A DNA stretch of 5,993 nucleotides from NCBI GenBank assembly GCA_946999025.1, contig CAMQBP010000128.1, positions 1 through 5,993 of the forward strand. Reading direction: 5' to 3'. Position numbers and translations under genes: made by a program. Below the pieces are notes generated by a model. That model was not told the origin of the DNA. It did not search any database and saw only the letters and a program-made list of their open reading frames with translations. The DNA is from an uncultured Prevotella sp. (GTDB lineage: Bacteria; Bacteroidota; Bacteroidia; Bacteroidales; Bacteroidaceae). This document shows positions 5,963 through 5,993 of the stretch, one piece after another. Position 1 is the first letter of the stretch, and each line of letters starts with the position of its first letter.

Positions 5963-5993
5963 ATGTTACGCACCTTGGCAACTCTTGTTTTGC
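5951..5993 (+). CDS. Possible start of a divergent plus-strand gene (runs off right edge)
   Basis: From the ATG at 5951 the frame reads MEEKMLRTLATLVL and is open to the window edge. The nearest in-frame upstream stop is TAA at 5912-5914. An alternative ATG at 5963 would give MLRTLATLVL, which resembles the start of a signal peptide or membrane segment. GCATTATG at this start is the same eight bases as at the YitT start. The evidence against it is that the surrounding 21 nt recur inside the protease promoter, so this may be a non-coding element. Fourteen codons are too few to judge coding potential. Confidence 0.25.
   Translation, partial: MEEKMLRTLATLVL

Larger units (their letters stand above)
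5700..5993. other. Mostly non-coding right flank upstream of the YitT promoter
   Basis: I see no convincing complete gene, tRNA or mobile element here. The first part (to about 5800) is rich in A and T runs. The rest carries small inverted repeats at 5861-5911 and a possible plus-strand gene start at 5951. A short open frame on the plus strand from 5594 to 5788 crosses the YitT promoter and has no recognisable protein features, so I do not annotate it. Confidence 0.5.

Overview
The window looks like a piece of a Bacteroidota chromosome, most likely Prevotella/Segatella or a close relative. Three things point there: a SusC/RagA-type TonB-dependent transporter, a DUF5117/DUF4953 zinc metalloprotease typical of that phylum, and promoter-like sequences of the Bacteroidota form (TTG about 20 bp upstream of TAnnTTTG) instead of sigma70 boxes. 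Base composition is moderate, with AT-rich gaps and no clear Shine-Dalgarno sequences. This too fits Bacteroidota. The species assignment is an inference.

Four protein genes lie head to tail on the minus strand. In transcription order they are: a YitT-family inner-membrane protein (5549 to 4575), an outer-membrane porin-like beta-barrel (4501 to 3404), a large secreted zinc metalloprotease (3219 to 622), and the first 200 codons of a SusC/RagA outer-membrane transporter (602 to 1), which runs off the left edge. The first two genes are 73 nt apart and may be co-transcribed. A 184-nt gap with its own promoter-like sequence precedes the protease. Only 19 nt separate the protease from the SusC gene, so those two almost certainly share a transcript. 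A SusD partner would be expected beyond position 1.

The protease/SusC pair is the most interesting functional unit. An exported metzincin-like peptidase is made just ahead of a TonB-dependent importer, which suggests a PUL-like locus that handles a protein or peptide substrate instead of a glycan. No substrate can be read from the sequence.

The right end (about 5592-5993) is mostly non-coding. It carries the YitT promoter candidate, several small inverted repeats, and possibly the first codons of a divergent plus-strand gene at 5951. The same place holds a 21-nt word that recurs, inverted and with one mismatch, inside the protease promoter. I saw no tRNA, rRNA, CRISPR, insertion sequence or integrase.
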